Source: an uncultured Lachnospiraceae bacterium
GTDB lineage: Bacteria > Bacillota > Clostridia > Lachnospirales > Lachnospiraceae
NCBI GenBank assembly: GCA_947246015.1
Contig: CAMXQE010000020.1
Location: forward strand, 1-64,000
Reading direction: 5' to 3'
DNA: 64,000 nt
The notes under the pieces are model-generated. The model searched no databases, was not told the origin of the DNA, and worked only from the letters and a program-made list of their open reading frames with translations. Below, in pieces: positions 7,746 through 15,321 of this stretch (the stretch's first letter is position 1; each line of letters begins with the position of its first letter). The translations under genes and the position numbers were made by a program.

Positions 7746-8522
7746 TTACCGGATTATGAATACCGTGTACTTCAGGTTTATCTTCCCTTCATGCAGGTCA
7801 CCGCCGTCATCCGTGTAGTCAAGGTTAAGCCCCGCATTGCTTATGGTAAGCGTTCCCGTGGATGCATCGTAAGATTTGGCGACCATGATGTCGCTGAAAA
7901 GATTCAGGTTGATGCTGTTGCACCGGATATTTATTCCGTCCACCACGATGTAAAAATCATCCCTCGTCAACTCCCTGTAATCCTGATATGTGGTAACCTT
8001 TATGGTCGCATCCCCCGTATATGTACCGACTTCCACTGCGGTACCCCCGCTGCTTCCAATCTTTTTCATGATTTCATTCCCTCCGTTTCCGTATATTACA
8101 TAGACACTGTCCCCGTCCACCTGGAACCTCACCCCGCCAAAATTATCATTTACTGTTTTTACTGCCCTTGCATCCGCCACGTAACCGGCCTCGGTTATGT
8201 CCGTCCGCTGTGTTACCCCTTTGGCCGCCCCGTCGCCGAGGATAGGTTTCCGGAACCATGCATTGATTGCCGGGAAAAGTTCTCCAAGCGTTGAACCGCT
8301 CTTTAAGAGTGCCGGGGTCTTCGGTTCATTCCCAAACACAACTGTATTATTGCTCAAAGGGTCTGTCTTTCCCGGCTTCTCCTTCAGCTCCTTCTTTTCT
8401 GCGTCTGTCAGGAACTGGTGGTCATTGTCCGTTTCCACGTTCCTTGCCAGCACCCCGAGAGGGAATCTGAATTTCCTCCCGTTGTGCTCCTTCATGATTT
8501 CTTTTGTCACATACCTGTCCAT
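7746..8522 (-). CDS. Putative tail fibre / receptor-interacting protein, 258 aa
   Basis: No catalytic motif is visible. The N-terminal part is charged, the middle contains FGNEPKTPALLKSGSTLGELFPAIN and DITEAGYVADARAVKTVNDN, a phrase common in phage fibre or fibre-associated proteins, and the C-terminal half is beta-rich with many Thr, Asp and Gly. Start taken at 8522, 20 bases after the fibre gene stop and behind AAAGGGTG; the ATG at 8552 overlaps the previous gene and lacks an RBS. Position directly after the fibre gene suggests a baseplate or fibre-tip role. Confidence 0.6.
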   Translation of the reverse strand: MDRYVTKEIMKEHNGRKFRFPLGVLARNVETDNDHQFLTDAEKKELKEKPGKTDPLSNNTVVFGNEPKTPALLKSGSTLGELFPAINAWFRKPILGDGAAKGVTQRTDITEAGYVADARAVKTVNDNFGGVRFQVDGDSVYVIYGNGGNEIMKKIGSSGGTAVEVGTYTGDATIKVTTYQDYRELTRDDFYIVVDGINIRCNSINLNLFSDIMVAKSYDASTGTLTISNAGLNLDYTDDGGDLHEGKINLKYTVFIIR

Positions 8523-8542
8523 TCCATCACCCTTTCCATAAT

Positions 8543-9862
8543 TTATGTCCATTTTGACACATTCAGGTAGAACCCGTGGTTCCCAAAGTGGGATACGTCC
8601 TCAAAAGTCTGTCCGTATTTGATTGTGTAAGTCGTTTCATTCCGGCGTTCTCCACCGTTCTCACCGGCAACGGTCAGTATCACGGACGCCTTACTGCTTA
8701 ACGCCGCCACGCCTGCATTGTATCCGGCCTTGTAATTCGCACTATTGACATTGGTTCTTGCATCCGCCGCCGCAACTCCCGCATTATACCCTGCCTTATA
8801 ATTGGCACTGCTGGAATTTGCCCTGGCATCCGCTGCTGTGACGCCCGCATTGTATCCGGCCTTGTAATTTGCACTGTTTACATTCGCCCTGGCATCCGCT
8901 GCCGTGACACCTGCATTGTAGCTGGGACGGCTGTCCAGTGTGCCGCCGCTGTAATATCCTGCCGCCACCGTTTTTGTCGTATTGCTTCCGGACCAGTTTA
9001 AAGCACCGTTATTCGGCATGGAACCAGTTGCGCCCACACTGGATGCATTGGTAAAGGTATATCCCTTCAGAACCTGTGCGGCGGCAGCATTACCTTTTTT
9101 GGCCGCGGCCACACCTGCATTGTATCCGGACTTGTAATTTGCACTATTGACATTGGTTCTTGCATCTGCTGCCGTAATGCCTGCATTATATTTATTAGTG
9201 GCTATGGTTTCTATTGCCGACACAATATCGGCCGGACTGTTTGATGCGGGTGTGACTCCCTGCTTCCGGCATCCTTCCACGAGGCGGTCACACCCATCCG
9301 AAAAAGACGCGGCCAGACCGGCGCACTGTGCCACGGCACCGAACCACGCCTCCCGTTCGCTTTCCGTAATATGTACCGTCCCATTTGACATATGCGCCTG
9401 CAATTCCACGTCGCTTGCCCTGCTCCCGATGGCTTCCTGGAGTGCCGCGACCACATCCTCATTCTCCGCCATCGCGTCTGCTATCTCTTTCAGCGTATCC
9501 AGTGTTTCGGGCGCGCCGTTTACCAGCCCCGCAATCCTTTCATCCGTATAGCCCGTTGCCTGCCGGTATGTGGCATCGGCATAGTCCTTTGCGGTGGCCA
9601 GCGCAGTCTGTGCACTCCCGGCCGTGTCCGCACCAACTTCCCCTGCCGTATAAACAGGCTTCTCCGCTTTCTTTGCCCATTCCGCTATGTCCCCCCTTTC
9701 CAGCAGGCGGTTTATGATACGGTCTATAATCGCGTCCAGAAGGGACTGTACCGTGGTTTCCTTCCCTCCTGTCAGGCCGTGTGTATCCGTCGCACTGGTT
9801 GTCCCGGCTGCCGTCTCCGGCACGAACGGCTTCCCTCCTGAGTATAGCTGTTTTGGTTCCAT
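8543..9862 (-). CDS. Tail fibre protein with YNAG tandem repeats, 439 aa
   Basis: Residues 1-70 look like a fibre attachment region. Residues 70-150 contain ADTAGSAQTALATAKDYAD and ETLDTLKEIADAMAENEDVV, both typical fibre helices. From about 225 to 385 the chain is built of 22-residue repeats (YNAGVTAADARANVNSANYK) interrupted by a VGATGSMPNNGA insert common in fibre shafts. The C-terminus is a small beta domain (FEDVSHFGNHGFYLNVSKWT) probably exposed to the host. The repeats are encoded by nearly identical 66-bp DNA units, so length variation by recombination is easy. RBS GGAGG; preceded by the gpH-like gene. Confidence 0.85.
   Translation of the reverse strand: MEPKQLYSGGKPFVPETAAGTTSATDTHGLTGGKETTVQSLLDAIIDRIINRLLERGDIAEWAKKAEKPVYTAGEVGADTAGSAQTALATAKDYADATYRQATGYTDERIAGLVNGAPETLDTLKEIADAMAENEDVVAALQEAIGSRASDVELQAHMSNGTVHITESEREAWFGAVAQCAGLAASFSDGCDRLVEGCRKQGVTPASNSPADIVSAIETIATNKYNAGITAADARTNVNSANYKSGYNAGVAAAKKGNAAAAQVLKGYTFTNASSVGATGSMPNNGALNWSGSNTTKTVAAGYYSGGTLDSRPSYNAGVTAADARANVNSANYKAGYNAGVTAADARANSSSANYKAGYNAGVAAADARTNVNSANYKAGYNAGVAALSSKASVILTVAGENGGERRNETTYTIKYGQTFEDVSHFGNHGFYLNVSKWT
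8715..8912. repeat. 66-bp tandem repeats inside the fibre gene
   Basis: Units begin at 8715, 8781 and 8847 with exact period 66; the next unit start is at 8913 before the sequence diverges, and one more unit sits apart at 9117-9182. Each encodes 22 residues, so unit gain or loss keeps the frame. Confidence 0.9.
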
Positions 9863-9874
9863 ACAAACCTCCTT

Positions 9875-10468
9875 CTAATATGGCAACTCGTCCACTATGA
9901 AACGGATTTCGTTTTCCTCAAACTGTGCGGCGGCAGTGCCGATTGTGACCCTTCCATTCTCCCGAATTTTATTCCATATCTCCTCGATATCTTTTTTAGT
10001 TGCCGTAACAATGTAAGGGTCAACCAGCAGCTCCACGGAATCCCCGTTTATCAGGGCAATCTCCATCATAAGCCGCAGTTCGTTCACCACGCCATCCGTC
10101 ACCGTTACTTTCGGAGTGTCCGGAATATTTCCTACCGCTATCATATTATTATCCTGGTCAAATACTGCTATCTCCCTTATGGTAAATCCCCCTACCGTTC
10201 CCGGACACACTGCTGTCACGATTAAAATATTAGACGCTTCACTGCTTATTTCACAAGAATTGATTTTTCCCCTCCACAGCTCATTCTTCAGTTCCGTCAT
10301 TTCCGTTTCCGGACGGTAATACCCTCCGCCCCCGTCCCCCACTGCAAAATCCGTAATGATAACTTTTGTTCCGTTCTTCACTGCATTCATCATTAATGCA
10401 TTCCCTATGTCCGTTACTATTGATTCATATTTTTTTTCCGTTTCCTGTACCGTAACACTTCCTGCCAT
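9875..10468 (-). CDS. P2 gpH-like tail-collar fibre protein, 197 aa
   Basis: Starts MAGSVTVQETEKKYESIVTD and has the tail-fibre N-terminal pattern: ITDFAVGDGGGGYYRPETEMTEL, then GGFTIREIAVFDQDNNMIAVGNIP. This is the baseplate-attached half of P2/Mu-type side-tail fibres (DUF3751-like), which anchors the distal fibre to gpI/gpJ. Length matches the N-terminal module of the family only; the distal part is provided by the next gene. RBS AGGAGG. Lies between gpI and the repeat fibre. Confidence 0.85.
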   Translation of the reverse strand: MAGSVTVQETEKKYESIVTDIGNALMMNAVKNGTKVIITDFAVGDGGGGYYRPETEMTELKNELWRGKINSCEISSEASNILIVTAVCPGTVGGFTIREIAVFDQDNNMIAVGNIPDTPKVTVTDGVVNELRLMMEIALINGDSVELLVDPYIVTATKKDIEEIWNKIRENGRVTIGTAAAQFEENEIRFIVDELPY

Positions 10469-10494
10469 ACAATCCTCCTTATCTTCAAATTCTG

Positions 10495-11244
10495 TCAGTT
10501 ATCCCCTGCTTTTACCACGCTTCCGTTTCCCGTCAGCACACGTTTTTTTTCTCCTTCCTCCGTCAGCAGATACACATCATCCGGCATGACTTCATCCAGT
10601 GCCGCCACGTATACACTGTCTTCATAAACCGCCGCCACGGACGGCCTGCTTTCCGACACTGCCCCTACACTTTTTGCAAGCCTTGCCTTTATTTTTATTT
10701 CGCTCCCAATCCCTCCCGCAGCCACTGATTTTACCTCTGACCTTTTGTCGCACTGGAATATCAGTGCTTCCAGGTGTGACCTCGTATTTTTCACCCCGTA
10801 CATGGATTTCAGGAATTCCATGTAACCTTCCAGCGTAATGTCCTGGCTTATCACATGCACAATCAGGCGGAATAAATATGCATCCGCACCATACTCAAAC
10901 CACTCTTCCACCTCTGCCTTTTGGAAAACAAAATCCGCCAGTTCACGGACCGTAAACAGAGTTCCCGCCCGGCTGTACCACAGGAGGGTTTTCTTTATCA
11001 TGGTTCTTTTTTCTTCCAAGTCCAGCCACTGTCCATAGTATTTCGTCCTGAGCTCCACAGCCAGCAGGTCAAGGGCTTTTTCATCCAGCGAATCAATCAC
11101 CGCGTATACCCCGGCCTTCCCAGCATTCCGCACGATACCCTTTACTGCATTCGATATGGCATAACCCATGGCTTTTACCAGCGGGTCTCCTTTTATGCTG
11201 TCCGGAAGGATGTCCGTTATATGGCTGTCATAAAAACTAATCAC
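10495..11244 (-). CDS. P2 gpI-like baseplate tail protein
   Basis: 249-aa protein with the Tail_P2_I pattern: near the N-terminus DILPDSIKGDPLVKAMGYAI, in the middle EKRTMIKKTLLWYSRAGTLFTVRELADFVF. It links the baseplate ring to fibres. The C-terminal third is extra, with repeated VAAG/VAAL elements. A GTG start at 11244 is preferred since GGAGG lies eight bases ahead within the end of gene J; the ATG at 11265 overlaps J without RBS. Neighbours J upstream and H downstream keep P2 order. Confidence 0.85.
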   Translation of the reverse strand: MISFYDSHITDILPDSIKGDPLVKAMGYAISNAVKGIVRNAGKAGVYAVIDSLDEKALDLLAVELRTKYYGQWLDLEEKRTMIKKTLLWYSRAGTLFTVRELADFVFQKAEVEEWFEYGADAYLFRLIVHVISQDITLEGYMEFLKSMYGVKNTRSHLEALIFQCDKRSEVKSVAAGGIGSEIKIKARLAKSVGAVSESRPSVAAVYEDSVYVAALDEVMPDDVYLLTEEGEKKRVLTGNGSVVKAGDN

Positions 11245-12385
11245 GTTCGATTCCTCCATACACAATACTCTGGCTTTCCATCACTGCAAGCCCTGTATCC
11301 CCTACCACCGTAAATACAGGTTCCTCAATCTCCACCCTCTTTGCCCCTGCCTTAACCATCAGATAGCTTAAGTAGGACGGGTTGATGTCCCTCCCTATCT
11401 GTTTTTTCTGCCAGCAGGAAAAATCCCTCACCGCCTCTTCCACGTTTCTCTGAATCACTGCCTCTTTTGTTTTATCGCTTTCATTTATCCAGTATCTTCC
11501 CACCGCACGAAACCTGAATATTTCCGGAATGCCTACCGTGACCCTGTCAGTCAGCGGCCGGAGTTCGCCCCGCATCAGGAATTCCCCAACTTCTTCCACC
11601 ATGCCGGGTCCCGGTATCTCCCCGTCCCCGATAATGAACCGGATATCCACATCCCCCGGTGCTGGGGATGTCACTTTCACATCCGTAATTGACGGATTGT
11701 ATGTCTTTACCCAGTATTTATATGCATCATCCGGACCGGCTACGGAATACTTGGATGGTGCAAGGTAAATCCTCTCCGCAAGGTTTTCGTCACTTTCCGC
11801 TTCCGCTCCCATGTCCGTTTTCTCCACATTCCACACTTCTGACACAAAAGGGATTTTATCTACGAGCGTTTTTATGCTTCCTTCCCCATATCCGTTACCT
11901 GCTTCCCCCGCCTCCGCACATATTGCCGGAATATCCGCTGATATTTCCCCTGCGGGAATGATATATTCCTCCTCTGTATAAAAAAACATGTTCCCGCCCG
12001 GTGAAACACGGGTTCCTTTTGGTATTACCGTCGTTCCCGTCCTTGTCTCCGATAAGGTAAAACGCAGTACTGTCCTCGCGGCCGTTCCCGGATTCCGTGT
12101 AATCCCTTTTAAGGCGCCAAGATTTTCCAAAAAATCTCCGTAAGAATATTTCAGGAATGACTGTTTGGCCGCATTATCTATGTACTGCATTCCCTGATAT
12201 AGCTGCAATGCCGCCGCATATAATATAAGCCTTACCGGGTCTGCCTTTGCAAGCACAATTCCCTTCCCTGTTATTTCCTCATACTTCTCCTGAAAATCCC
12301 TTACCAGCTGTTCTTTCATGTCTTCCAGAGTCATATCTCCTATAAAACTGATATCCGGATAATTTTCCAGTACTTTCAGGCTCAT
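11237..12385 (-). CDS. Baseplate J-like protein (P2 gpJ)
   Basis: 382-aa baseplate wedge protein. Seen: the entry segment DPVRLILYAAALQLYQGMQYIDNAAKQSFLKYSYGDFL..., the GTTVIPKGTRVS motif near residue 120 and the GEAGNGYGEGSI motif typical of Baseplate_J. It forms the outer baseplate ring with gpW. An ATG at 12385 has the best spacing from GGGAGGG; upstream GTG and ATG codons are too close. Overlaps gp25 by a few bases upstream and gpI downstream. Confidence 0.93.
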   Translation of the reverse strand: MSLKVLENYPDISFIGDMTLEDMKEQLVRDFQEKYEEITGKGIVLAKADPVRLILYAAALQLYQGMQYIDNAAKQSFLKYSYGDFLENLGALKGITRNPGTAARTVLRFTLSETRTGTTVIPKGTRVSPGGNMFFYTEEEYIIPAGEISADIPAICAEAGEAGNGYGEGSIKTLVDKIPFVSEVWNVEKTDMGAEAESDENLAERIYLAPSKYSVAGPDDAYKYWVKTYNPSITDVKVTSPAPGDVDIRFIIGDGEIPGPGMVEEVGEFLMRGELRPLTDRVTVGIPEIFRFRAVGRYWINESDKTKEAVIQRNVEEAVRDFSCWQKKQIGRDINPSYLSYLMVKAGAKRVEIEEPVFTVVGDTGLAVMESQSIVYGGIERD

Positions 12386-12390
12386 CTGCA

Positions 12391-12696
12391 TCACCCTCCC
12401 TTCGTCAGTGTAATTACCGGCTTCATCTTTCCAATCATTCCGTCAAACACATACTTCACTTCCTGTACCTGTACCCTTGCTTCATATTCTCTCGTTTTCT
12501 TTATTACCTCAAAACTGTATTCCTGCTGTGCCACGGGCAGCGGCTTATCTATGAACTCCCAGTTCAGGCCGAAATTCCGGTCAAGCGGCTGGCTTCCCTC
12601 CCGTGTGGAATACAGTGTGTTCAGGCAGCGGAGGATATCCTCCCTCTCCGGCCCGTCATAATCAAACTGTATCTCTACATTTTCCCCTGAAAACAT
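12391..12696 (-). CDS. gp25/gpW-like baseplate wedge protein
   Basis: 101-aa protein with the gp25-like lysozyme-fold wedge pattern: DILRCLNTLYSTREGSQPLDRNFGLNWEFIDKPLP, where REG and PLDR-FG are the family marks, and a C-terminal REYEARVQVQEVKYV. It connects baseplate core and wedges. Start at 12696 follows AAGGAGGCAGAC; longer frames upstream overlap gpU. Gene order U - gp25 - J as in P2-like tails. Confidence 0.9.
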   Translation of the reverse strand: MFSGENVEIQFDYDGPEREDILRCLNTLYSTREGSQPLDRNFGLNWEFIDKPLPVAQQEYSFEVIKKTREYEARVQVQEVKYVFDGMIGKMKPVITLTKGG

Positions 12697-12709
12697 GTCT
12701 GCCTCCTTA

Positions 12710-13099
12710 TCATGTATATTCCTCCAGTGTGACCGATACCGTGGCCGAAGCCAGTTCACCGCCGCTGTATACCGTGTTCCATGCCTCACTCATGGATGTG
12801 ACCGCAAACCGGTTTTCACCCACTGCCCTCCCTCCCACCACAAGGTAATCCACTTCCCCCTTCTCGACCATGGTTTCCAGTTTTTCCAGCATTTCGCGCG
12901 GCCGGACCCCGTATATCGCGCGGAAGTCCATCTTGAACGTTATCTTCCGCTTCCCCGGTCCGTTGAATTCCATCTTTTCACGTTTTCCTATTATGCTGTG
13001 GTTCCCCCATCTCCCGCTCACATTCTGACTGAAATTCTGAAACGAAAGTATCCTTCTGTCGCTTGTTTCAAATATTATGTTCCCGTATTTTCCTATCAT
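12710..13099 (-). CDS. P2 gpU-like tail completion protein
   Basis: 129-aa protein. Typical gpU features: a start on IGKYGNIIFETSDRRILSF, then GKREKMEFNGPGKRKITFKMDF and a Leu/Glu helix ahead of a beta-rich end. In P2 gpU acts at tail completion or baseplate assembly. It sits between V and gp25 with a 10-bp gap to gpV. RBS is not strong (GGGGATGGCG), as expected for a gene coupled to its neighbour. Confidence 0.78.
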   Translation of the reverse strand: MIGKYGNIIFETSDRRILSFQNFSQNVSGRWGNHSIIGKREKMEFNGPGKRKITFKMDFRAIYGVRPREMLEKLETMVEKGEVDYLVVGGRAVGENRFAVTSMSEAWNTVYSGGELASATVSVTLEEYT

Positions 13100-13110
13100 G
13101 ACGCCATCCC

Positions 13111-13833
13111 CTACTTCCTTGCACTCCTGTCACCATCCAGCGCCTCCAGCCGTTCCAGCACACCGGAAACGGTCGTCCGGAATTTCCCGTCTTCCAGCCC
13201 GATATCCTGTCCGGCCAATATTTCCATATTTTCCCCGGCTTTTATTTCCAATGCTTCCACTGTCTCCAGCACAATCCCCTTTATCAGTGCCTCCAGCTGT
13301 CCGAGTTCCATAGTAATCTGCATATTGTTCACAATTTCGGTCAGGATGTCACTTCCCTCCATCCCCTCCATATGCACGCTGCCGATAACGGCCCTGTGCT
13401 CCGGACTTTCGAAACTTGTTCTGACATTTGCCGCTATGTTTACTTCCGGCCCTTCCAAATCCGTCCTTTCTATTCCATGGAGCAGGACGACCGGCACCCG
13501 AATCAGGTACTCCCCGCTGCTTTCATCAAAACGTATGTATGCAGCTCCCTGCTTCTTGGAAAGTTCTTTCCTGTACAATCCCCTCCCGCTTTCAGGCGGA
13601 ATATTTTTCTTATTCCATATGGTTCCAATTACCACGCCCCTGCTGCTTCCATTGGACATATGGCCGACAAGGACACTTTCCCCTATTTTTGGCATACAGT
13701 ATTCATTATTATAATTGGCATACGGCAGTTTCGCCGTCACTGCATCCCCCTTATCCGTATATACGACCTGAAGCATTCCGTTTTCATAATCGATGCTGGA
13801 GACCTTCCCAACCCTCAGTCCCGTTTTCTTCAT
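13111..13833 (-). CDS. gpV-like baseplate spike protein
   Basis: 240-aa spike: residues 5-75 are an OB-fold with VGKVSSIDYENGMLQVVYTDKGD and the mark MPKIGESVLVGHMSNG; a beta-helical tail follows with ESSGEYLIRVP repeats, and the C-terminus is a long Glu/Leu/Ile helix or beta-prism. Lacks the His-rich iron-binding tip of P2 gpV. RBS GGAGGTGGAGG. Its start overlaps the D gene stop by 4 bp. Confidence 0.85.
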   Translation of the reverse strand: MKKTGLRVGKVSSIDYENGMLQVVYTDKGDAVTAKLPYANYNNEYCMPKIGESVLVGHMSNGSSRGVVIGTIWNKKNIPPESGRGLYRKELSKKQGAAYIRFDESSGEYLIRVPVVLLHGIERTDLEGPEVNIAANVRTSFESPEHRAVIGSVHMEGMEGSDILTEIVNNMQITMELGQLEALIKGIVLETVEALEIKAGENMEILAGQDIGLEDGKFRTTVSGVLERLEALDGDRSARK

Positions 13834-15095
13834 TCCTCCACCTCCCCTGCCGGTATCACCAGTGTCGTGCCGGGATATATCCAGTGTCCGTGACTGGAAT
13901 CCTTTTTTCCCCTGCCCTTCGCGGTGCTTTCTATGGTTTCCATGTTTGCATTGTAAATATCCTCATATTTCATCCCGCTTCCGTAAAACTGTCCTGCTAT
14001 CCTCCACAGTGTATCCCCCTGCACTACCGTATACTGCGTTCCGGCAGTGCTGTCCGCAGCTTCCTGTTCCATGGTTCTGATGGATGCATCCTTTATACGC
14101 GGCACGACCCTGTGCAGTTCCAGTTTCGTCTGACAGGCGCCGCTTCCGCTTTTCTTCGTGGACGTTTTATCCACATAATATTTTCCGTTTATTTTCCCTC
14201 CCAGTCCGGTCACGTCAATGCACGTCCCTGCCAAAACCCTGATATCCGTCTTAACTGTTATTTCCATCGTAACCGCTTTTTTATTCTCATTATTCAGCTT
14301 CGCGATTCCCTTCCGCTCCGCATCACTGATACTGTCCGTGTTTTCATTTATCTCCAGAATACGGTTTCCGCCGCCTATCATCACTGAGTATTCTTCATCA
14401 TCATTCGGGTCCGTGAAACGTACCACTGCACCCGTATAAGTCCCGGCCATCGTCGAATTATAACTCCAGCCTGCCATATCCTCCTCATCAATGCTTCTTA
14501 CGCTCGCCCTTCCCTCATAAATTTCCTCATCGAAGATAATGACCTTATTGGCATATACCTTCATGGCAAGGCCGTAATCCCCGCATATGGAATACAGGAA
14601 TTTACAGTCTGTCTCTTCATTCTGTTCAATGATTTCCACCGGTATCTCCTCTGCCTCATAATAAAGTTCCACACCTGCACGTCCTGCTATTTCCTGTGCA
14701 ATCTGCCGGACTGTAATGCCCTCCCAGGTCTTTGTCCGCAACTGCGTATTGAACGGTTCATCCCTTGGAATGGATACCGCACCCATTTCACATCTTAACG
14801 GCCTGCCGCTGAATGACATGTCATCCACTTCAAAATCACCGCAGTAAAGCCGTTCCACCGTCCCGTCCGCGTCCCAGTTGTGCAGGATGAGCGTGCTGCT
14901 TATCCTGTCTCCCTTCGATGGCATCCACGCATCCATCCACTGTTTTCCCATGTCATGAAGGCTTATCTTTATCCGGTCGCTCTCTCCTGATGCAATGTCT
15001 TCATAAGTATAGCTTTCAAGATATTCATTAATCGGGGTGGTTATATTTTTCCCCTCATATGTGATTTCTACCTCTGCCCTTCTTGCCTCTGCCAT
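13830..15095 (-). CDS. gpD-like tail hub protein with C-terminal LysM
   Basis: 421-aa tail hub ('late control gene D' family): N-terminal VEITYEGKNITTPINEYLESYTYEDIASGESDRI, then MSFSGRPLRCEMGAVSIPRD and the IAQEIAGRAGVELYY segment. The trimer holds the spike (gpV) to the tube. Residues about 355-415 form a LysM module (YTVVQGDTLWRIAGQFYG ... GTTLVIP) that could bind peptidoglycan or act structurally, as in other Firmicutes phages. Neighbours X and V keep P2 order; 4-bp overlap with V. Confidence 0.9.
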   Translation of the reverse strand: MAEARRAEVEITYEGKNITTPINEYLESYTYEDIASGESDRIKISLHDMGKQWMDAWMPSKGDRISSTLILHNWDADGTVERLYCGDFEVDDMSFSGRPLRCEMGAVSIPRDEPFNTQLRTKTWEGITVRQIAQEIAGRAGVELYYEAEEIPVEIIEQNEETDCKFLYSICGDYGLAMKVYANKVIIFDEEIYEGRASVRSIDEEDMAGWSYNSTMAGTYTGAVVRFTDPNDDEEYSVMIGGGNRILEINENTDSISDAERKGIAKLNNENKKAVTMEITVKTDIRVLAGTCIDVTGLGGKINGKYYVDKTSTKKSGSGACQTKLELHRVVPRIKDASIRTMEQEAADSTAGTQYTVVQGDTLWRIAGQFYGSGMKYEDIYNANMETIESTAKGRGKKDSSHGHWIYPGTTLVIPAGEVEE

Positions 15096-15098
15096 GTC

Positions 15099-15287
15099 CT
15101 ACCTCCATGGTGGTAAATCTTTTCTTGATTCCGGAAGTTCCGGTGTCTTCAGCTCCGTTCCTGCGGAAAAAACAAAAATGCCTAAATATTGCGGATTACT
15201 CTGCATGAGATAATCCGCATGTGTTTCTTTCCCATATACTTCCTTTGCTATCTGGTCCCATGCCTGCCCCTGCCTGGTTATATACAT
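15099..15287 (-). CDS. gpX-like tail protein (LysM fold)
   Basis: 62 aa; ITRQGQAWDQIAKEVYGKETHADYLMQSNPQY matches the tail protein X family, a minimal LysM-like domain attaching near the hub. The ATG at 15287 follows TAAGGAGGGAATC; the frame upstream (15311) has no RBS. Sits between the tape measure and D genes. Confidence 0.9.
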   Translation of the reverse strand: MYITRQGQAWDQIAKEVYGKETHADYLMQSNPQYLGIFVFSAGTELKTPELPESRKDLPPWR

Positions 15288-15321
15288 GATTCCCTCCTTA
15301 ATGTATAACACACACTTTCTA

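Noticed and set aside
8543-9862. Diversity-generating retroelement target in the fibre gene
   Set aside because: No reverse transcriptase or template repeat is present; the repeats are simple tandem units.
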